A stretch of DNA of 64,000 nt from Agromyces cavernae (GCF_021044935.1 NZ_JAJNMP010000002.1:248001-312000); one strand, 5' to 3'. Positions 27,474 through 38,314 are shown, counted from the first letter of the stretch. The notes: a model not told the origin generated them from the letters alone. Program-made: numbers and translations.

Positions 27474-29027
27474 ATGCGCCGAACGACCCGACCTGCTGCC
27501 GCCGACCGGTCCGCGCCCGAGGGGCCGTCGATCACGACCACGACCGAGCGGAGCCTTGCAGGCTACCGACTCCTGCGGCGCATCGCCACCGGCGATCGAG
27601 CCGACGTCTTCCTCGCCACCGTCGATCGCGCGGAGAGCGACGCCGCGGACGCCGCCTCGCTCGTCGCGGTTCGGGTCTACACATCGAGCGTGTCGGGGGA
27701 GTCGATCGCCACGGAGATCGAAGCGATGGCGGCCGACACCTCTGAGTCGCTGCCCGCGCTCTACGACGTGGCGGCGCTCGACGACGGCCGTTGCTGCCTG
27801 GCAGTCGAACGAATGCCGGGGCCCACTTTGGCCGGCCTGCTCCTGGGGCGCACGCTCGATCCCGGTGAGGCGGTGACGATCCTCGCTCCCATCGTCGTCG
27901 CGGTGGCCGAACTCGCTGCGACCGGCTACGTGCACACGAGATTGTCGGCCAATGACGTGATCATCGACGCCGCAGGGCGACCGCGCATCATCGGACTGGG
28001 TGCGCTGCAGCGGATGCCGGGCCCCGGGAACGAAGCCCTGCGCACCGACCTGATGCGCACAGGCCACGAGGTGCTCGCCGACCTCATCGGCGATGTCGTG
28101 CAGGCGACGAGGCCGGCCGGCGTCTTCGATGAGCCGCTCGAGATCATCAGGGCCGCGCTCGCGACACGCCCGTTCGTGGCCTGCGAACGAGCCGTCGAGC
28201 GGGCGCTCTTCGACGCTGCGACGCCGACGCCCATCACGGGGGTGGCCGTGCGTCCTCGACGGACAGCGCTCCCGGGACGGATGATGGCACCGCAGACGCC
28301 TCAACCGGACGCGCCAGCTCCCGAGGAGACTCCGCGCCGCAGTCGGCGAGGAGCGCTCTCCGTCCTCGCTGAGATCGCCCAACTGCCGGTGCCGGTGCCG
28401 TCCGCCGACCGCGTTGCCGAGATGGCCGACCGCGATCATGCGGCGACCCTGGTCGGGCGGCTGAGGCGTCGACTCGCCGCCCGCCGTCGACCGGTCCTCG
28501 TCGGCGGGCTGATCGGCGGTGCCGCGCTCGTGATGCTGCTCACACTCGTTCCACCGGCGCCAGCCGATGAGGGGACCGCCGCGGAACCGGCTTCGACGCC
28601 GCAATCGGATCCCGAGGCTCCGGCCGCCGCCGAGCCCTCGCAGTCCTCGGCTTCGGCTACGAACGACGGGTCGAAGGTGCCCGTGAGCGACGCCGAGGCG
28701 GAGCCGGATCTGGACGCGGTGAGCGCCGCCGCGCACCTGCTCGAGCTGCGCGCGAGTTGCCTCGCATCGCTCGACCAGGCGTGTCTCGCTCAGGTGGCGC
28801 AACCCGATTCGGCGATCGAGCGTGCCGATCTCGACCTGTTGGCACAGGCGCGATCGGGGTCGGCCATGCCGCCGGACTCGTTCGCGCTCGATGCGATCGC
28901 CGTCACCGCCGAGATGGGATCGGCGGTGCTGCTCTCGGTTCCGTACCTCGACGCCCAACGCGAACCGGCCTCGCTCCTCGTGATGAGGGGCGAGGCCGGC
29001 TGGCGATTGCGTGAGCTCTTCGGCTAG
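27474..29027 (+). CDS. membrane-anchored pseudokinase-like protein
   Basis: 517 aa. Residues about 30-245 resemble a Ser/Thr protein kinase lobe: [20 protein letters not shown] fits the glycine-rich loop. The key residues are lost: the beta-3 Lys is R67 (VAVRVY), the catalytic HRD reads H154-T-R, its Asn is D161, and DFG reads GLG (174-176). A disordered Pro-rich linker (260-330), one membrane helix (about 340-360), an acidic Ala/Ser/Pro stretch and a small C-terminal domain with two Cys outside follow. It resembles PknB-type topology without catalysis. Its stop shares CTAG with the convergent E2 gene's stop. Function is unknown; it may be a regulatory or scaffold protein. Confidence 0.7.
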   Translation: MRRTTRPAAADRSAPEGPSITTTTERSLAGYRLLRRIATGDRADVFLATVDRAESDAADAASLVAVRVYTSSVSGESIATEIEAMAADTSESLPALYDVAALDDGRCCLAVERMPGPTLAGLLLGRTLDPGEAVTILAPIVVAVAELAATGYVHTRLSANDVIIDAAGRPRIIGLGALQRMPGPGNEALRTDLMRTGHEVLADLIGDVVQATRPAGVFDEPLEIIRAALATRPFVACERAVERALFDAATPTPITGVAVRPRRTALPGRMMAPQTPQPDAPAPEETPRRSRRGALSVLAEIAQLPVPVPSADRVAEMADRDHAATLVGRLRRRLAARRRPVLVGGLIGGAALVMLLTLVPPAPADEGTAAEPASTPQSDPEAPAAAEPSQSSASATNDGSKVPVSDAEAEPDLDAVSAAAHLLELRASCLASLDQACLAQVAQPDSAIERADLDLLAQARSGSAMPPDSFALDAIAVTAEMGSAVLLSVPYLDAQREPASLLVMRGEAGWRLRELFG

Positions 29028-30598
29028 ATGCCGAGGTCGCCCTCGAACGCGCCCTCTTCGAGGCGCTCCTTGACCGCGGTGAGGAAGCGGGCTGCGTCAG
29101 CGCCGTCGATGATGCGGTGGTCGTACGACAGTGCGAGGTAGACCATCGAACGCACGGCGATCGCGTCGGCGCCGTCCTGGCTGACGACAACTGCGCGCTT
29201 GACGACGGTGCCGGTGCCGAGGATCGCCGACTGCGGGAGGAACACGACCGGCGTGTCGAACAGCGCGCCGCGCGAGCCCGTGTTCGTGAGCGTGAACGTG
29301 CCACCGGAGAGCTCGTCGGGCTTCAGCTGGTTGTTGCGGGTGCGATCGGCCAGGTCGGCGATCTGGGCAGCGAGACCCGCGAGGTCGAGCTCTGCCGAGT
29401 TGCGGATGACCGGCGTGAGCAGTCCGCGCTCGGTGTCGACCGCGATGCTCATGTTCTCGCTGGCCGGGTAGACGATGTTGTCGCCGTCGACCGTCGAGTT
29501 GATGATGGGGTACGCCTGCAGCGCTTCGGCAGCGGCCATCGCGAAGAAGGGCAGGAACGAGAGCTTGTTGCCCGTCTTGGCGAGGAAGTCGCCCTTGACC
29601 TTGTCGCGAAGTCGAGCCACACGGGTGACATCGACCTCGACGACGGTCGTCAGCTGTGCGGTCGAGGTCATCGAGACGACGGCGCGCTCGGCGACGACCT
29701 TGCGCAGGCGCGTCATCGGCACCGTCGTACCGCGCAGCGGCGACGGCTCGAGCGGCTGACGCGCAGCCGGGGCGGCCGCAGCGGGAGCGCTCTGTGCCGA
29801 GATGACGTCCTGCTTGCGGATGCGACCGCCGACGCCCGTGCCGATGACGCTCGCGAGGTCGACGCCCTGCTCGTTCGCGAGCTTGCGAACGATCGGGGTG
29901 ACGTATCCCGAGGGCCCGGCGTGCGCGCCGGAAGCGGCGGGCGCCGCAGCCGGTGCGGCGGGGGCCGCAGCCGGTGCGGCGGGGGCCGCAGCCGGTGCGG
30001 CGGGGGCTGCGGCGGGCTGTGCAGCCGTCGCGGGTGCCGCGGCCGGAGCAGGTGCGGCTGCGGGCTCGGGTGCCGCGGCAGGAGTGGGCTCGGGTGCCGC
30101 GGCGGGAGCAGGTGCGGCTGCGGGCTCGGGTGCCGCTGCGGGAGCCGCTGCGGGCTCGGGTGCCGCTGCGGGCTCGGGTGCCGGGGCGGGCGTGGGTGCC
30201 GCCGCAGGCGCTGGTGCGGCCTCGGGAGCGGGTGCCTCGGCCGGCTCAGGCGCAGGGGCAGGGGCAGCGGGTGCTGCGGCTTCAGGTGCAGGTGCGGCGG
30301 CCTCAGCTGCGGGCACTGCCTCAGGCTGTGGTGCCGCCTCGGGAGCGGCGGCGGCTCCGGAGCCGTCGCCGATCGTCACCAGGGCGGTGCCGACCTCGAC
30401 GGTCTCGTCCTCTTGGACGAGGATCGCCTCGATGACCCCCGCAACCGGCGACGGGATCTCGGTGTCGACCTTGTCGGTCGAGACCTCGAGCAGCGGCTCG
30501 TCGACCTCGACACGGTCGCCGACATTCTTCAGCCAGCGGGTGACCGTGCCTTCAGTGACACTCTCACCGAGTGCCGGGAGGCTGACGGATTCGCTCAT
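29024..30598 (-). CDS. sucB: dihydrolipoamide acyltransferase (E2) of 2-oxoacid dehydrogenase
   Basis: 524 aa. One lipoyl domain (1-77; the modified Lys is in [11 protein letters not shown]), a very long Ala/Pro/Glu linker (about 80-230), an E3-binding domain ([22 protein letters not shown]) and the catalytic domain ending with [15 protein letters not shown] (active-site His and Asp). Actinobacteria often use one E2 for both pyruvate and 2-oxoglutarate complexes, so it may be the acetyltransferase partner of aceE as well as a succinyltransferase; sequence cannot decide. GAAGGAGA precedes the ATG. lpd lies just upstream on the same strand. Confidence 0.9.
   Translation of the reverse strand: MSESVSLPALGESVTEGTVTRWLKNVGDRVEVDEPLLEVSTDKVDTEIPSPVAGVIEAILVQEDETVEVGTALVTIGDGSGAAAAPEAAPQPEAVPAAEAAAPAPEAAAPAAPAPAPEPAEAPAPEAAPAPAAAPTPAPAPEPAAAPEPAAAPAAAPEPAAAPAPAAAPEPTPAAAPEPAAAPAPAAAPATAAQPAAAPAAPAAAPAAPAAAPAAPAAAPAASGAHAGPSGYVTPIVRKLANEQGVDLASVIGTGVGGRIRKQDVISAQSAPAAAAPAARQPLEPSPLRGTTVPMTRLRKVVAERAVVSMTSTAQLTTVVEVDVTRVARLRDKVKGDFLAKTGNKLSFLPFFAMAAAEALQAYPIINSTVDGDNIVYPASENMSIAVDTERGLLTPVIRNSAELDLAGLAAQIADLADRTRNNQLKPDELSGGTFTLTNTGSRGALFDTPVVFLPQSAILGTGTVVKRAVVVSQDGADAIAVRSMVYLALSYDHRIIDGADAARFLTAVKERLEEGAFEGDLGI
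29941..30010. repeat. 21-bp tandem repeat in the E2 linker
   Basis: About three copies of a 21-bp unit (GGGGCCGCAGCCGGTGCGGC plus one base) encode Pro/Ala linker repeats. Less regular GC-rich repeats continue to about 30330. Such tracts tend to vary in copy number. Confidence 0.75.
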
Positions 30599-30665
30599 GC
30601 GCTTGTCTCCTTCACAGCGTGGAACGCGTTCTAGCTTATTGCAGTCGTGGTTGGGGGCGGTGGGA

Positions 30666-32045
30666 TCAGATCGCGTGCAGCGGCTTGCCGGCCAGCTTCA
30701 GCACGGCCTCGCCGAACGCCTCGCCCTGGGTCGGGTGGGCGTGGATGAAGGGCGCGATGTCTTCGGGGTAGGCCTCCCAGTTGACCGCGAGCTGCGCCTC
30801 GGCGATGAGTTCACCCGCTCGCCCGGCGATGATGTGCACGCCGACGATCGGCCCGTCGTTGACCCGGACGACCTTGATCGAGCCGCTCGTGCCCAGGATG
30901 CTGCTCTTGCCGTTGCCGGCGAGGTTGTAGTCGTAGGCGCTGACCTGGTCGGCACCGAACTTCTCGGCGGCCCGTGCCTCGGTGTACCCGACCGACGCGA
31001 TCTCGGGCTCGCAGTACGTGATCTTGGGGATGTTGACGTCTTCGACGATGATCGGGTTGAGGCCGGCGATCTCTTCAGCGACGAAGATGCCCTGCTGGTA
31101 GCTGCGGTGCGCGAGCTGCAGCCCGGGGACGATGTCGCCGACGGCGTAGACGCCGGGCACGTTCGTCTCGAGGCGCTCGTTGGTGGGCACGAAGCCTCGG
31201 TCGAGGGTGACGCCGACCTCTTCATAGCCGAGGTTCTGCGTGACGGGGCCACGGCCGACGGCGACGAGCAGGAGCTCGGCCTCGTAGGTCTGGCCGTTCT
31301 CGAGGGTCACGACGACGCCCTGGTCGTTCTGAGTGACGCTCTGGAACCGCACGCCGAGCGAGAAGTCGATGCCGCGCTTGCGGAACGCGCGCTCGAGCTG
31401 CTTGGAGATCGACTCCTCTTCGTTGGGGACGAGGTGGGGGAGCGCCTCGATGATGGTCACCTCTGCGCCGAACGAGCGCCACACGCTCGCGAACTCGACG
31501 CCGATGACGCCGCCGCCGAGCACGGCGACCTTCCTGGGCACGAAGTCGAGCTCGAGTGCCTGCTCGCTCGTGATCACGCGACCGCCGATCTCGAGGCCGG
31601 GAAGCGACTTGGAGTACGAGCCCGTGGCGAGCACGACGTTCTTGCCGACGTAGCGGTCGTCGCCGACCTGCACGGTGTTCGCCGCGACGAGTCGGCCCTC
31701 ACCCTCGACCACGGGGATGCCCCGCGCCTTCAGCAGGCCCTGCAGGCCCTTCCACTTGCTCGAGACGATGCCCTCGCGGTAGGCGGAGACGGCGTTCATG
31801 TCGATGCCCTCGAACGCGGTCTTGATGCCGTACTTCGCGGCGTCCTTCGAGACCTCGGCGACCTCGGCGGCGTGCAGCAGCGCCTTGGTCGGGATGCAGC
31901 CGCGATGCAGACATGTGCCGCCCAGCTTGTCCTTCTCGATCACCACGGCCGTGAGGCCGAGTTCGATGGCGCGGATCGCCGCGGCATAGCCCGCGCTTCC
32001 GCCGCCCAGGACGACAATGTCAAAGTTCTGCTCGGACAACCGCAT
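30666..32045 (-). CDS. lpdA: dihydrolipoyl dehydrogenase (E3)
   Basis: 459 aa FAD flavoprotein that reoxidises dihydrolipoyl-E2 with NAD+. FAD motif [16 protein letters not shown]; redox disulfide [11 protein letters not shown] (Cys about 44 and 49); NAD motif [16 protein letters not shown]-terminal [10 protein letters not shown] with the active-site His and Glu. ATG 32045 has AAGGGAGA just upstream. It is followed on the same strand by the E2 gene 67 bp later, forming an E3-E2 unit. Confidence 0.96.
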   Translation of the reverse strand: MRLSEQNFDIVVLGGGSAGYAAAIRAIELGLTAVVIEKDKLGGTCLHRGCIPTKALLHAAEVAEVSKDAAKYGIKTAFEGIDMNAVSAYREGIVSSKWKGLQGLLKARGIPVVEGEGRLVAANTVQVGDDRYVGKNVVLATGSYSKSLPGLEIGGRVITSEQALELDFVPRKVAVLGGGVIGVEFASVWRSFGAEVTIIEALPHLVPNEEESISKQLERAFRKRGIDFSLGVRFQSVTQNDQGVVVTLENGQTYEAELLLVAVGRGPVTQNLGYEEVGVTLDRGFVPTNERLETNVPGVYAVGDIVPGLQLAHRSYQQGIFVAEEIAGLNPIIVEDVNIPKITYCEPEIASVGYTEARAAEKFGADQVSAYDYNLAGNGKSSILGTSGSIKVVRVNDGPIVGVHIIAGRAGELIAEAQLAVNWEAYPEDIAPFIHAHPTQGEAFGEAVLKLAGKPLHAI

Positions 32046-32136
32046 TCTCCCTTGCGCACCTGATCTGCGACACGGACTGCCTCCGGCGCGTCGCCGTGGC
32101 AGGCTCTTCGGCGACGTTCTCGCCCATATGACCTTA

Positions 32137-33609
32137 CTACCCCGCGGCGAGCCGCTCGCCCAGGCGGACGAGGGTGCGGACCGCGACGCCGGTGGCTCCC
32201 GATCCGGTGAATCCCCATCCCGCACCGGAGTTGTGGGCAGGACCGGCGATGTCGATGTGCGCCCATGGGATGCGTTCTTCAGAGCCTTCTCGGCTGCCCA
32301 CGAACTGCTGGAGAAAGACCCCCGCGAGCAGCATGCCGGGAACGGTCATGCCGAGCTTCGTGTTGGTGAGGTCGGCGACATCGGACTTGAGCAGGGGCAG
32401 CAGGTTGCCGGGCAACGGCATCGGCCAGGTCGACTCGTCGACGGCATCGGCCGCGGCGCGCACTTCGGCGACCAGTTCGTCGTCGCCCATGACCCCGGCG
32501 ATGCGATGACCGAGCGCGACGACCTGGGCGCCCGTGAGGGTCGCGACGTCGACGATCGCGTCGGGCTGTTCCTCGCTCGCGGCGACGAGGGCGTCGGCGA
32601 GCACGAGTCGCCCCTCGGCGTCGGTGTTGACGACCTCGACCGTCTTGCCGCCGCGGATGCGCAGCACGTCGTTCGGCCGGGTCGCCGTGCCCGACGGCAT
32701 GTTCTCGGCGAGGCAGAGCCACCCCGAGACCCGAACGGGCACCTCGAGCTCGGCCAGCGCGACGATCGCCGCGAGGACCGCCGCCGCGCCCGCCATGTCG
32801 GTCTTCATTCCCACCATCGAGGCCATCGGCTTCAGCGAGAGCCCGCCGGAATCGAACGTGATCCCCTTGCCGACGAGCGCGAGGTGCACGGATGCCCCTT
32901 CCGGAGCCCATTCGAGTCGCACGAGCCGCGGTCCTCGGCTCGAGCCCTGGCCGACGCCGAGGATGCCGCCGAAGCCGTCGGCCTCGAGCGCGGCTTCGTC
33001 CCAGACCTTGGCGGTGGCACCGGCCCCGGTCGCGACCTCGACTGCGATGTCGGCGAAGCTCGCGGGGAAGAGTTCCGCGGGCGATGCGTTGACGAGGTCC
33101 TTCGTCCGTGCGACGGCGGCCACGACGGCACGAACACGGTCCAGTCCGAGCCGGTCGGCGGTGAAGTCGGTGTGGAGGTCGATGCGGGTGACCGGCGGCT
33201 TCGGGTCGGTGCGGTACTCGTCGTACGCGTACGCCCCGAGTGCGGCGCCCTCGAGCAGCGCGGCAGCCGCCTCGACATCGTCGGTCGGCACGGCGATCGC
33301 GACGGAGGCGGTGTCGGCGAACCGCCGCACCGCGGACCCGGCGGCCACACGGAGGCTCGCGACATCCGCTCGCTCACCGACGCCGGCGACCGCGACGACG
33401 CGCGGTCCGCTGCCGGAGCCGGGGAGGCGGGTGAGTTCGTCGGCGGCGCCCGTGGCGCCCATGGTGGAGAGCAGCGGCGCGACCCACTCGAATCCGTCGG
33501 CGGCGAGCAGTTCGGGCCCGTCTGCGCCCTTTCGCGCGGCGAGCAGGACGACGTCGGCATCGGCTTCGGCGGCGGGTGAGGCGGTGACGGAGAGCGAGGG
33601 AACGGTCAT
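32137..33609 (-). CDS. pepA: leucyl aminopeptidase (M17)
   Basis: 490 aa cytosolic two-metal aminopeptidase that releases N-terminal residues. Metal and catalytic residues are in VGKGITFDSGGLSLKP, MKTDMAGAA and VVNTDAEGRLVL. The variable N-terminal domain (1-160) is typical. Its TACCAT-N7-ATG promoter is back to back with the leaderless promoter of the PAC2 gene. No terminator is seen between it and lpdA (91 bp). Confidence 0.94.
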   Translation of the reverse strand: MTVPSLSVTASPAAEADADVVLLAARKGADGPELLAADGFEWVAPLLSTMGATGAADELTRLPGSGSGPRVVAVAGVGERADVASLRVAAGSAVRRFADTASVAIAVPTDDVEAAAALLEGAALGAYAYDEYRTDPKPPVTRIDLHTDFTADRLGLDRVRAVVAAVARTKDLVNASPAELFPASFADIAVEVATGAGATAKVWDEAALEADGFGGILGVGQGSSRGPRLVRLEWAPEGASVHLALVGKGITFDSGGLSLKPMASMVGMKTDMAGAAAVLAAIVALAELEVPVRVSGWLCLAENMPSGTATRPNDVLRIRGGKTVEVVNTDAEGRLVLADALVAASEEQPDAIVDVATLTGAQVVALGHRIAGVMGDDELVAEVRAAADAVDESTWPMPLPGNLLPLLKSDVADLTNTKLGMTVPGMLLAGVFLQQFVGSREGSEERIPWAHIDIAGPAHNSGAGWGFTGSGATGVAVRTLVRLGERLAAG

Positions 33610-33622
33610 GAGTGCGATGGTA
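33607..33622 (-). promoter_or_regulatory. leaderless-type promoter of pepA
   Basis: On the minus strand TACCAT (33622-33617), seven bases, ATG at 33609. Confidence 0.45.
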
Positions 33623-33685
33623 CGTGTTCGCTCTCGGCATGATCGTGCCGCACCGCGTGCCGGCGGTCGTGCGATCAGGCGTCAG

Positions 33686-33700
33686 TAGGCTGGAAACATG
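33686..33700 (+). promoter_or_regulatory. leaderless promoter module of the PAC2 gene
   Basis: TAGGCT (33686-33691), six bases, ATG at 33698. Confidence 0.6.
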
Positions 33701-34621
33701 CGCGATTCCCGTTCCCTCTATGAGCTGAATCCGGATGTCTCGGTGCCGCCCGGGCTGCCGCTCGTCGCCGGACTCACGGGATTCGCCGACGCCGGCGGTG
33801 CTGTTGCGCAGACGACCGAGTACCTCCGCGCGACGCTCGACACGACCGTGGTCGCCACGTTCGACGTCGACGAGCTCCTCGACTATCGGGCTCGGCGCCC
33901 GATCATCCTGTTCGAGGGCGACCACCTCACCGAGTACACGCCGCCGCGACTCGCGCTCGACCTCGCCCGCGACGAGCTCGGTCAGCCGTTCCTCCTGCTC
34001 ACCGGGTTCGAGCCCGACTTCCGTTGGGAGCAGTTCACGTCGGCCGTGCTGGCCCTCGTCGACGAGTTCCAGGTCTCGTCGACGACCTGGATCAACGCGA
34101 TTCCGATGCCGGTGCCGCATACCCGGCCGATCAGCGTGACGGTGAGCGGCAACCGTCAAGAGCTCATCGAGCAGATGTCGGTGTGGCGGCCGACCACGCA
34201 GGTCCCGTCGAACGTCCTGCACCTGCTGGAGTTCCGGCTGCATGAGCTCGGCCAGTCGACCACCGGGTTCGTCCTGCTGATCCCGCACTACCTCAACGAT
34301 GCCGAGTATCCGTCGGCCGCCGTCGCCGCCCTCGAAGCGATCAGCGCGTCGACCGGCCGCATCTTCCCCACGGACGCGCTGCGCGCACAGGGCCGCGACT
34401 TCGTGGCTCGCATCGACGAGCAGGTCGCCGAGAACGGTGAGCTCGCGAAGCTCGTGCACACGCTCGAGGAACGCCACGACGCCTACATGGAGGGCACGAC
34501 CCTGCGTTCGCCGCTCACCGACGAAGACGGCGAACTGCCGTCGGCCGATGAGATCGCCGCCGAGCTCGAGAAGTTCCTCGCCTTCCGGCGCACACGCGAC
34601 GACGAGGGGCCGAAGGGCTGA
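33698..34621 (+). CDS. PAC2 family protein (proteasome assembly chaperone-like)
   Basis: 307 aa. PAC2 fold features: LVAGLTGFADAGGAVAQTTEYL near the start, FDVDELLDYRARRP, LLLTGFEPDFRWEQF, and VPHTRPISVTVSGN in the middle. The eukaryotic namesake helps proteasome assembly; the actinobacterial proteins have no proven role. The C-terminal about 50 residues are charged. It reads toward sigA but ends in a hairpin (34648-34667). Confidence 0.85.
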   Translation: MRDSRSLYELNPDVSVPPGLPLVAGLTGFADAGGAVAQTTEYLRATLDTTVVATFDVDELLDYRARRPIILFEGDHLTEYTPPRLALDLARDELGQPFLLLTGFEPDFRWEQFTSAVLALVDEFQVSSTTWINAIPMPVPHTRPISVTVSGNRQELIEQMSVWRPTTQVPSNVLHLLEFRLHELGQSTTGFVLLIPHYLNDAEYPSAAVAALEAISASTGRIFPTDALRAQGRDFVARIDEQVAENGELAKLVHTLEERHDAYMEGTTLRSPLTDEDGELPSADEIAAELEKFLAFRRTRDDEGPKG

Positions 34622-34647
34622 TCCGGCGCGGGGGCTGATCCTCTCCG

Positions 34648-34667
34648 GGAATGGCGATCGCCGTTCC
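34648..34667 (+). terminator. possible hairpin terminator after the PAC2 gene
   Basis: GGAATGGC and GCCGTTCC pair (one T-G wobble) around a GATC loop. There is no T tract. It lies 27 bp after the PAC2 stop. Confidence 0.4.
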
Positions 34668-34729
34668 GGCGTTGTCAATACCTGAGGCGACGCGGCGTTC
34701 GACGTGCGCTCTCGCGGGGCCCGGGGCTG

Positions 34730-34735
34730 TATAAT
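34730..34735 (+). promoter_or_regulatory. sigA promoter -10 element
   Basis: A perfect TATAAT is preceded by a very GC-rich spacer without a recognisable -35 (CGCTCT at 17 nt). Transcription near 34742 would give a leader of about 155 nt. GGAGAGG lies 8 nt before the ATG at 34896. Apart from the hairpin at 34648 and this element, the 274-bp gap shows nothing else. Confidence 0.55.
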
Positions 34736-34895
34736 AGGGGTCAGGACCCGTTCAGGTTCGCGGGTGCGACCATCATCGCACCGATCTCGCGGACTTGACA
34801 TGGGTCCTCATAGTGTCCGAAAACGACCGGACCGACCGCATGAGCCGCCGCCCTGAGGGAGCGAACGCCGCGCGACGGTAGGAGAGGTTCAACGA

Positions 34896-36260
<1,365 letters not shown>

Positions 36261-36267
36261 GCCGCCG

Positions 36268-37539
36268 GTGCGCGCTGGTTTCCTGCGTTATGGGCCGGCG
36301 ATCCTCGTCGGCAGACTCGTGAGATTCGCCGCCCGGCTGCGCAAGCCGGGCGGCGGATCCGCGATGCCCGGGCTCATCGTCAACAACGTGGCACCCGGGT
36401 ACCTCAAGCGCACCCTGTCGGGTTTCCCGCAGGGTCTCGTGGTGGTGTCGGGATCGAGCGGCAAGTCGACGACCACGAAGATGCTGGTCGCCGTTCTGCG
36501 TGCCCACGGCATCGACGTGTTCACCAACCCGTCGACGGCGAACATCAGCCAGGGCCTCACCTCGGCGCTCCTCGAACGCGCCGACTGGCTGGGGCGCGTG
36601 CCCGGCGACGTCGCCGTCCTCGAGATGGACGAAGGACACGGTGCCCTCGTCATGCAGGGCGTCGATGCTCGAGTCGTCGCACTCACGAATGTGATGGTCG
36701 ACCAGATCGACCGGTTCCACGACTCCGACATGGTCGCGGGAATGCTCGCGCGCATCGCCGTGCAAGCCCACGAGTCCGTCGTCGTGAACGCCGACGACGC
36801 GTACCTCGAACGCCTCGCCGTGCAACTGCGATCGGATGTCGCGGTGCACCGTTTCGGCGTCTCGCAGGACGTGCTCGACGCCTCGCCGCGAGGCCTCGGC
36901 TACACCGAGACGTCGCCCGAGCGCCTCGCCGTCGGCACCGGCGTTCGCGTGACCTCGGTCGACGGCGCCGAGGCGGTGCTCGACGACGGCGGGACATCCG
37001 TCTCGATCGGTCTGCCGGCGCGCGGAACCCACTACGCCGTCGATGCCGCTGCCGCGTACTCGACCGCCCGAGCCGTGCTGGGGGAGCGCTTCTCATCGAC
37101 GACCGCCGCGCGCGCACTCAGCGAGATTCCGGCGGTGTTCGGGCGCGGCGAGCGGGTGGCCGTGCGGGGTCAGGACGTCGAGTTCGTGCTCGTGCAGAAT
37201 CCCGCGAGCTATCAGCTCAACGTCGATTCGATCGCGCCCGGCACCGAGCAGATCCTCTTCGCGATCGGCTCCGACGTGCGCGATCCGTCGTACTTCTGGC
37301 CCACCGATGCCTCGTCGCTCGGGCGTGTCTCGATCGTCAGCGGTTCGAAGGCCGCCGAGGCGGCGCTCATGCTCGCGTACGACGGCGTCGAGATCGATCG
37401 CGTCGAACCCGACCTCGGCCGTGCACTCGACGATTTCCTCGCAGCGCCCGCGCCCGCGTCTGGCGTGAAGACCATCGTGTTCTCCGCCGACTCGATGCGA
37501 CGCACTCGAGCGCACCTCGGACTCACAGGAGCGGAATGA
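36268..37539 (+). CDS. murT: MurT-like Mur ligase lacking the zinc ribbon
   Basis: 423 aa. Canonical MurT activates the D-Glu alpha-carboxyl of lipid II with ATP so that GatD-derived ammonia can amidate it. Here the P-loop GSSGKSTTT (GKST 65-68), NVMVDQIDRFHDSDM and a Mur central fold (HYAVDAAAAYSTARAV) are kept. The protein has no cysteine, so the Cys4 zinc ribbon of S. aureus MurT is missing, and the C-terminal canonical blocks are altered: VLVQNPASYQLN for a KNPAG-type motif, and SDVRDPSYFWPTD for a GRDxSWIWDxDF-type motif, retaining the Asp. It overlaps gatD by 4 bp. It may not be an amidating enzyme (see findings). Confidence 0.8.
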   Translation: MRAGFLRYGPAILVGRLVRFAARLRKPGGGSAMPGLIVNNVAPGYLKRTLSGFPQGLVVVSGSSGKSTTTKMLVAVLRAHGIDVFTNPSTANISQGLTSALLERADWLGRVPGDVAVLEMDEGHGALVMQGVDARVVALTNVMVDQIDRFHDSDMVAGMLARIAVQAHESVVVNADDAYLERLAVQLRSDVAVHRFGVSQDVLDASPRGLGYTETSPERLAVGTGVRVTSVDGAEAVLDDGGTSVSIGLPARGTHYAVDAAAAYSTARAVLGERFSSTTAARALSEIPAVFGRGERVAVRGQDVEFVLVQNPASYQLNVDSIAPGTEQILFAIGSDVRDPSYFWPTDASSLGRVSIVSGSKAAEAALMLAYDGVEIDRVEPDLGRALDDFLAAPAPASGVKTIVFSADSMRRTRAHLGLTGAE

Positions 37540-38285
37540 CCCTCACCATCGTCTCGCTGCTGCCCAGCCTGCAGAACACCAACGGCGACGCCGAGAACGC
37601 CGCGGTGCTCGCGGCCCGTGCCCGATGGGCCGGCCTCGACGCCGTGGTCCTCCCCGTCGAGCGTCGCGGCGACCTCCCCGCCCGGGTCGATGCCATCGTG
37701 CTCGGGTCCGGTGACGACTCGTCGCTCGAAGCGGCGCGCGCCGCGCTCGGCGAGTTCCACGATGACCTTCGCACGTGGGGCACCGAGGGCGTACCGATCC
37801 TGGCGGTCGGCACCGGCTGGGAGCTCCTCAGCTGGGGCGTCGAACTGCGCGGAGAGCGTGTCGTCGAGGGGCTCGGCATCCTCCCCGGCCGGGCGGTGCC
37901 CCGCCCTTCGCGGATGACGGGCGATCTCGTGGTCGCCTCGTCGAAGTTCGGCACCCTCGTCGGGTTCGAGAACCACGCACGCGACTACGTCGGCGCCGAG
38001 GGCTCGCCGCTCGGTCGCGTTCGGGCCGGCAGCGGCAACGGCCGTGACTCCGGGCAGGAGGGCGTCGTCATGGGGTCGGTCATCGGCACGCACCTCCACG
38101 GGCCGGTGCTCGCGAAGAATCCCGCGTTCGCCGATGCGCTGCTCGGCATCACGGCTGAGCGCGCCGGTCTCTCGTACGTGCCCGGAGAGCGCGCAGCGGT
38201 CGTCGACGGGTATTCCCATGCTGCGCGCGAGGCACAGCTCGCCGCGGCTCGCGTCGCGGCATCCGCCCCCGATCCGCTCGGCTGA
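37536..38285 (+). CDS. gatD: GatD-like protein lacking the catalytic cysteine
   Basis: 249 aa class I glutamine-amidotransferase fold, aligning along its length with S. aureus GatD: GLGILPGRAVPRPSRMTGD, FGTLVGFENH and GTHLHGPVLAKN are all conserved. The nucleophile loop, ICGGYQF in S. aureus, reads VGTGWEL, so Gly92 (codon GGC, 37809-37811) stands in for the catalytic Cys. There is no other Cys in the protein. The catalytic His (H188) and the Arg near 126 remain. Glutaminase activity is therefore unlikely. Its start overlaps murT (ATGA), so the two should be made together and form a complex. Confidence 0.85.
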   Translation: MTLTIVSLLPSLQNTNGDAENAAVLAARARWAGLDAVVLPVERRGDLPARVDAIVLGSGDDSSLEAARAALGEFHDDLRTWGTEGVPILAVGTGWELLSWGVELRGERVVEGLGILPGRAVPRPSRMTGDLVVASSKFGTLVGFENHARDYVGAEGSPLGRVRAGSGNGRDSGQEGVVMGSVIGTHLHGPVLAKNPAFADALLGITAERAGLSYVPGERAAVVDGYSHAAREAQLAAARVAASAPDPLG

Positions 38286-38314
38286 TCGCAGCGGAGCGCA
38301 GGCGTCGATCGATC

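Noticed and set aside
29935..30330. Possible CRISPR array
   Set aside because: The repeats are short, in frame, GC-rich and without unique spacers; they encode the E2 Pro/Ala linker.
34795..34800. TTGACA in the sigA leader as a second promoter
   Set aside because: No -10 hexamer lies 16-19 nt downstream.
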